Shown here: in pieces, positions 14,220 to 15,137 of the stretch
How the letters are laid out: each line of letters starts with the position of its first letter
Position numbering within the stretch: position 1 is the stretch's first letter
Origin: Oscillospiraceae bacterium
GTDB taxonomy: Bacteria > Bacillota > Clostridia > Oscillospirales > Ruminococcaceae
DNA: 15,137 nt
Direction: 5' to 3'
NCBI GenBank assembly: GCA_900752435.1
Contig: CAADVD010000004.1
Coordinates: 1 to 15,137 of the forward strand
Position numbers and translations under genes: made by a program
The notes under the pieces: generated by a model
Databases searched by the model: none
Seen by the model: only the letters and a program-made list of their open reading frames with translations
What the model was told of the DNA's origin: nothing

Positions 14220-14318
14220 GGGTTTTGAGCAAAATATTTTAGAAGCAGGCAAAAAAGGGGAAATGCACAAGATAGATTCCAAAAAATTAGCTTTTTTGAG
14301 GAAATATTTAAAAAAGAA

Positions 14319-14347
14319 TTGGTTTTCGACTTCATTTGTGCTATACT
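14319..14347 (+). promoter_or_regulatory. Promoter of mscL
   Basis: TTGGTT (14319-14324) and TATACT (14342-14347) are 17 bases apart. A perfect 12-bp palindrome ATGAAATTTCAT (14354-14365) lies right at the expected start of transcription and may be an operator or a small leader hairpin. Confidence 0.75.
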
Positions 14348-14393
14348 AGAAATATGAAATTTCATTTGCTATTTAATGAAGGGAAGAAATCGG

Positions 14394-14801
14394 ATGAAAA
14401 AGTTTTTGCAGGAATTTAAGGAATTTGCACTTCGTGGTAATGTGCTGGATTTGGCAGTCGGCGTCATTATTGGTGCGGCATTTCAGGCGATTGTGACATC
14501 TTTGGTGGATGATATTTTATCGCCGTTTTTGGGGATGTTCGCCAGTGCGGATCTGAAGGATCAGGCGTTTACCTTGCTGGGTGTGACCGTCAAGTATGGC
14601 TCGTTTGTAACGGCGGTAATCAATTTCATCATTATGGCTTTCTTGATTTTTGTGTTAGTCAAGGGAATCAACAAGCTGGCCTCGTTGGGCAAAAAGGAAG
14701 AACCGGAAGAAGTGACAACAAAGACTTGCCCATTTTGCTGCAGTGAAATTGCGGTGGAAGCAACGCGCTGTCCGCACTGCACATCGGTGCTGGATGAATA
14801 A
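14394..14801 (+). CDS. mscL: Large-conductance mechanosensitive channel MscL with zinc-ribbon tail
   Basis: MscL is the homopentameric emergency valve that opens under membrane tension during osmotic downshock. The 135-residue product has the N-terminal helix MKKFLQEFKEFALRGNVLDLAVGVIIGAAF leading into TM1 (about 16-45), a short periplasmic loop and TM2 (about 69-93). The cytoplasmic tail carries two CxxC pairs (C112/C115 and C126/C129, CPFC and CPHC) that look like a zinc ribbon, an addition seen in some Firmicutes but absent from E. coli MscL. The ATG at 14394 is preceded by GAAGGGAAG. An earlier in-frame ATG at 14376 lacks a ribosome binding site and would add MKGRNR. It has its own promoter and terminator. 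Confidence 0.95.
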   Translation: MKKFLQEFKEFALRGNVLDLAVGVIIGAAFQAIVTSLVDDILSPFLGMFASADLKDQAFTLLGVTVKYGSFVTAVINFIIMAFLIFVLVKGINKLASLGKKEEPEEVTTKTCPFCCSEIAVEATRCPHCTSVLDE

Positions 14802-14828
14802 GTGTTTGTCATGTGCCTAATTTAAAGG

Positions 14829-14855
14829 GGTCACTCGATAGGAGTGGCCTTTTTT
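14829..14855 (+). terminator. Terminator of mscL
   Basis: GGTCACTC (14829-14836) and GAGTGGCC (14842-14849) form an 8-bp stem with one G-T pair and a five-base loop, followed by six T residues. Confidence 0.88.
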
Positions 14856-14950
14856 GCTGCAAAGGTATCGTGAAATTTTACTAAAAGCAAACAGGAATTT
14901 TGTGAAATAATAGGAAAATAAGAAAAGAAAAAGAAAATGAAAAAAATTTG

Positions 14951-14979
14951 TTGACAACGGGGTTTGGGCGTGGTATTAT
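14951..14979 (+). promoter_or_regulatory. Promoter P1, probably of an rRNA operon
   Basis: TTGACA (14951-14956) and TATTAT (14974-14979) are 17 bases apart. An A-rich tract (about 14912-14948) directly upstream resembles an UP element. A small GCTGT/ACAGC hairpin follows at 14986-15000. Confidence 0.8.
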
Positions 14980-15048
14980 ATATGAGCTGTCTCAAACAGC
15001 ACAATAAAAATCACTGATAAAGAAACTTCAAAAACTTCAAAAAAGTTC

Positions 15049-15077
15049 TTGACAAGCGAATTTGAAAGTGATATAAT
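15049..15077 (+). promoter_or_regulatory. Promoter P2, probably of an rRNA operon
   Basis: TTGACA (15049-15054) and TATAAT (15072-15077) are both perfect and separated by 17 bases. Two perfect or near-perfect promoters about 98 bases apart are typical of Firmicute ribosomal RNA operons. Confidence 0.88.
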
Positions 15078-15083
15078 AAGAAA

Positions 15084-15137
15084 GCTGTCCGGAAAACGGG
15101 AAGCGACATTGAATCTTGAAAATTAAACAATGTAAAG
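15084..15137 (+). other. Start of probable rRNA leader, cut off by the window end
   Basis: The transcript from P2 would begin near 15084. It contains CTTGAAAATTAAACAA (15115-15130), closely resembling the boxA antitermination region CTTTGAAAACTGAACAAA of Bacillus rRNA operons. The mature 16S gene would lie just beyond the window, so its presence is an inference. Confidence 0.65.

Overview
The window looks like chromosomal DNA of a low-to-mid-GC anaerobic Firmicute, most likely class Clostridia and perhaps the Oscillospiraceae/Ruminococcaceae. Supporting this are strong AGGAGG-type ribosome binding sites, sigma-A promoters with 17-bp spacing, a Rex redox repressor, a mitochondrial-type aconitase beside a eukaryotic-type NADP isocitrate dehydrogenase, a SepF-family protein, MscL with a zinc-ribbon tail, and short GC-rich palindromic repeats between genes. 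The taxonomic assignment is an inference; there is no 16S sequence in the window.

Layout. 1-547 holds no convincing gene. It has a perfect UUCG-loop hairpin, two identical 23-bp palindromic repeats in inverted orientation (15-37 and 473-495), and several hairpins between them that could belong to an unrecognised structured RNA. 548-4673 (minus) is an operon acn-icd-rex with a clear promoter (4645-4673), a structured leader and a strong terminator (548-577). It makes 2-oxoglutarate from citrate and also encodes an NADH sensor. 4680-5007 is a cluster of short palindromic repeats, two of which also look like terminators for the next operon. 5008-9046 (minus) is sbcD-sbcC, translationally coupled, encoding the hairpin-cleaving Mre11/Rad50-type nuclease.

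9083-10851 is a more AT-rich accessory pocket. It holds a 62-aa orphan, a membrane-anchored C39/papain-like protease-fold protein, a Cys-rich DUF3795-type protein with a hairpin leader, and a roughly 50-bp echo of the 3' end of the neighbouring ABC permease gene. 10852-13386 (minus) is a self-contained TetR-ATPase-permease (MacB/FtsX type) operon. Its consensus promoter is followed by a large symmetric palindrome that is very probably the TetR operator. 13421-13735 carries a 43-aa Cys/Gly-rich single-span microprotein with its own promoter, folded leader and terminator. 13734-14219 carries a free-standing SepF-like gene (minus).

The strand switches at 14220-14340: mscL reads plus and ends in a clear terminator. 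The last 190 bases are an A-rich UP-like tract, two perfect tandem promoters and a leader with a boxA-like sequence, which is the upstream region expected for a ribosomal RNA operon whose 16S gene would lie just beyond the window end.

Most of this is ordinary core biology. The parts that merit a second look are the unexplained structured region at 1-547, the accessory pocket with its permease remnant, the TetR operator, and the microprotein with its folded leader.
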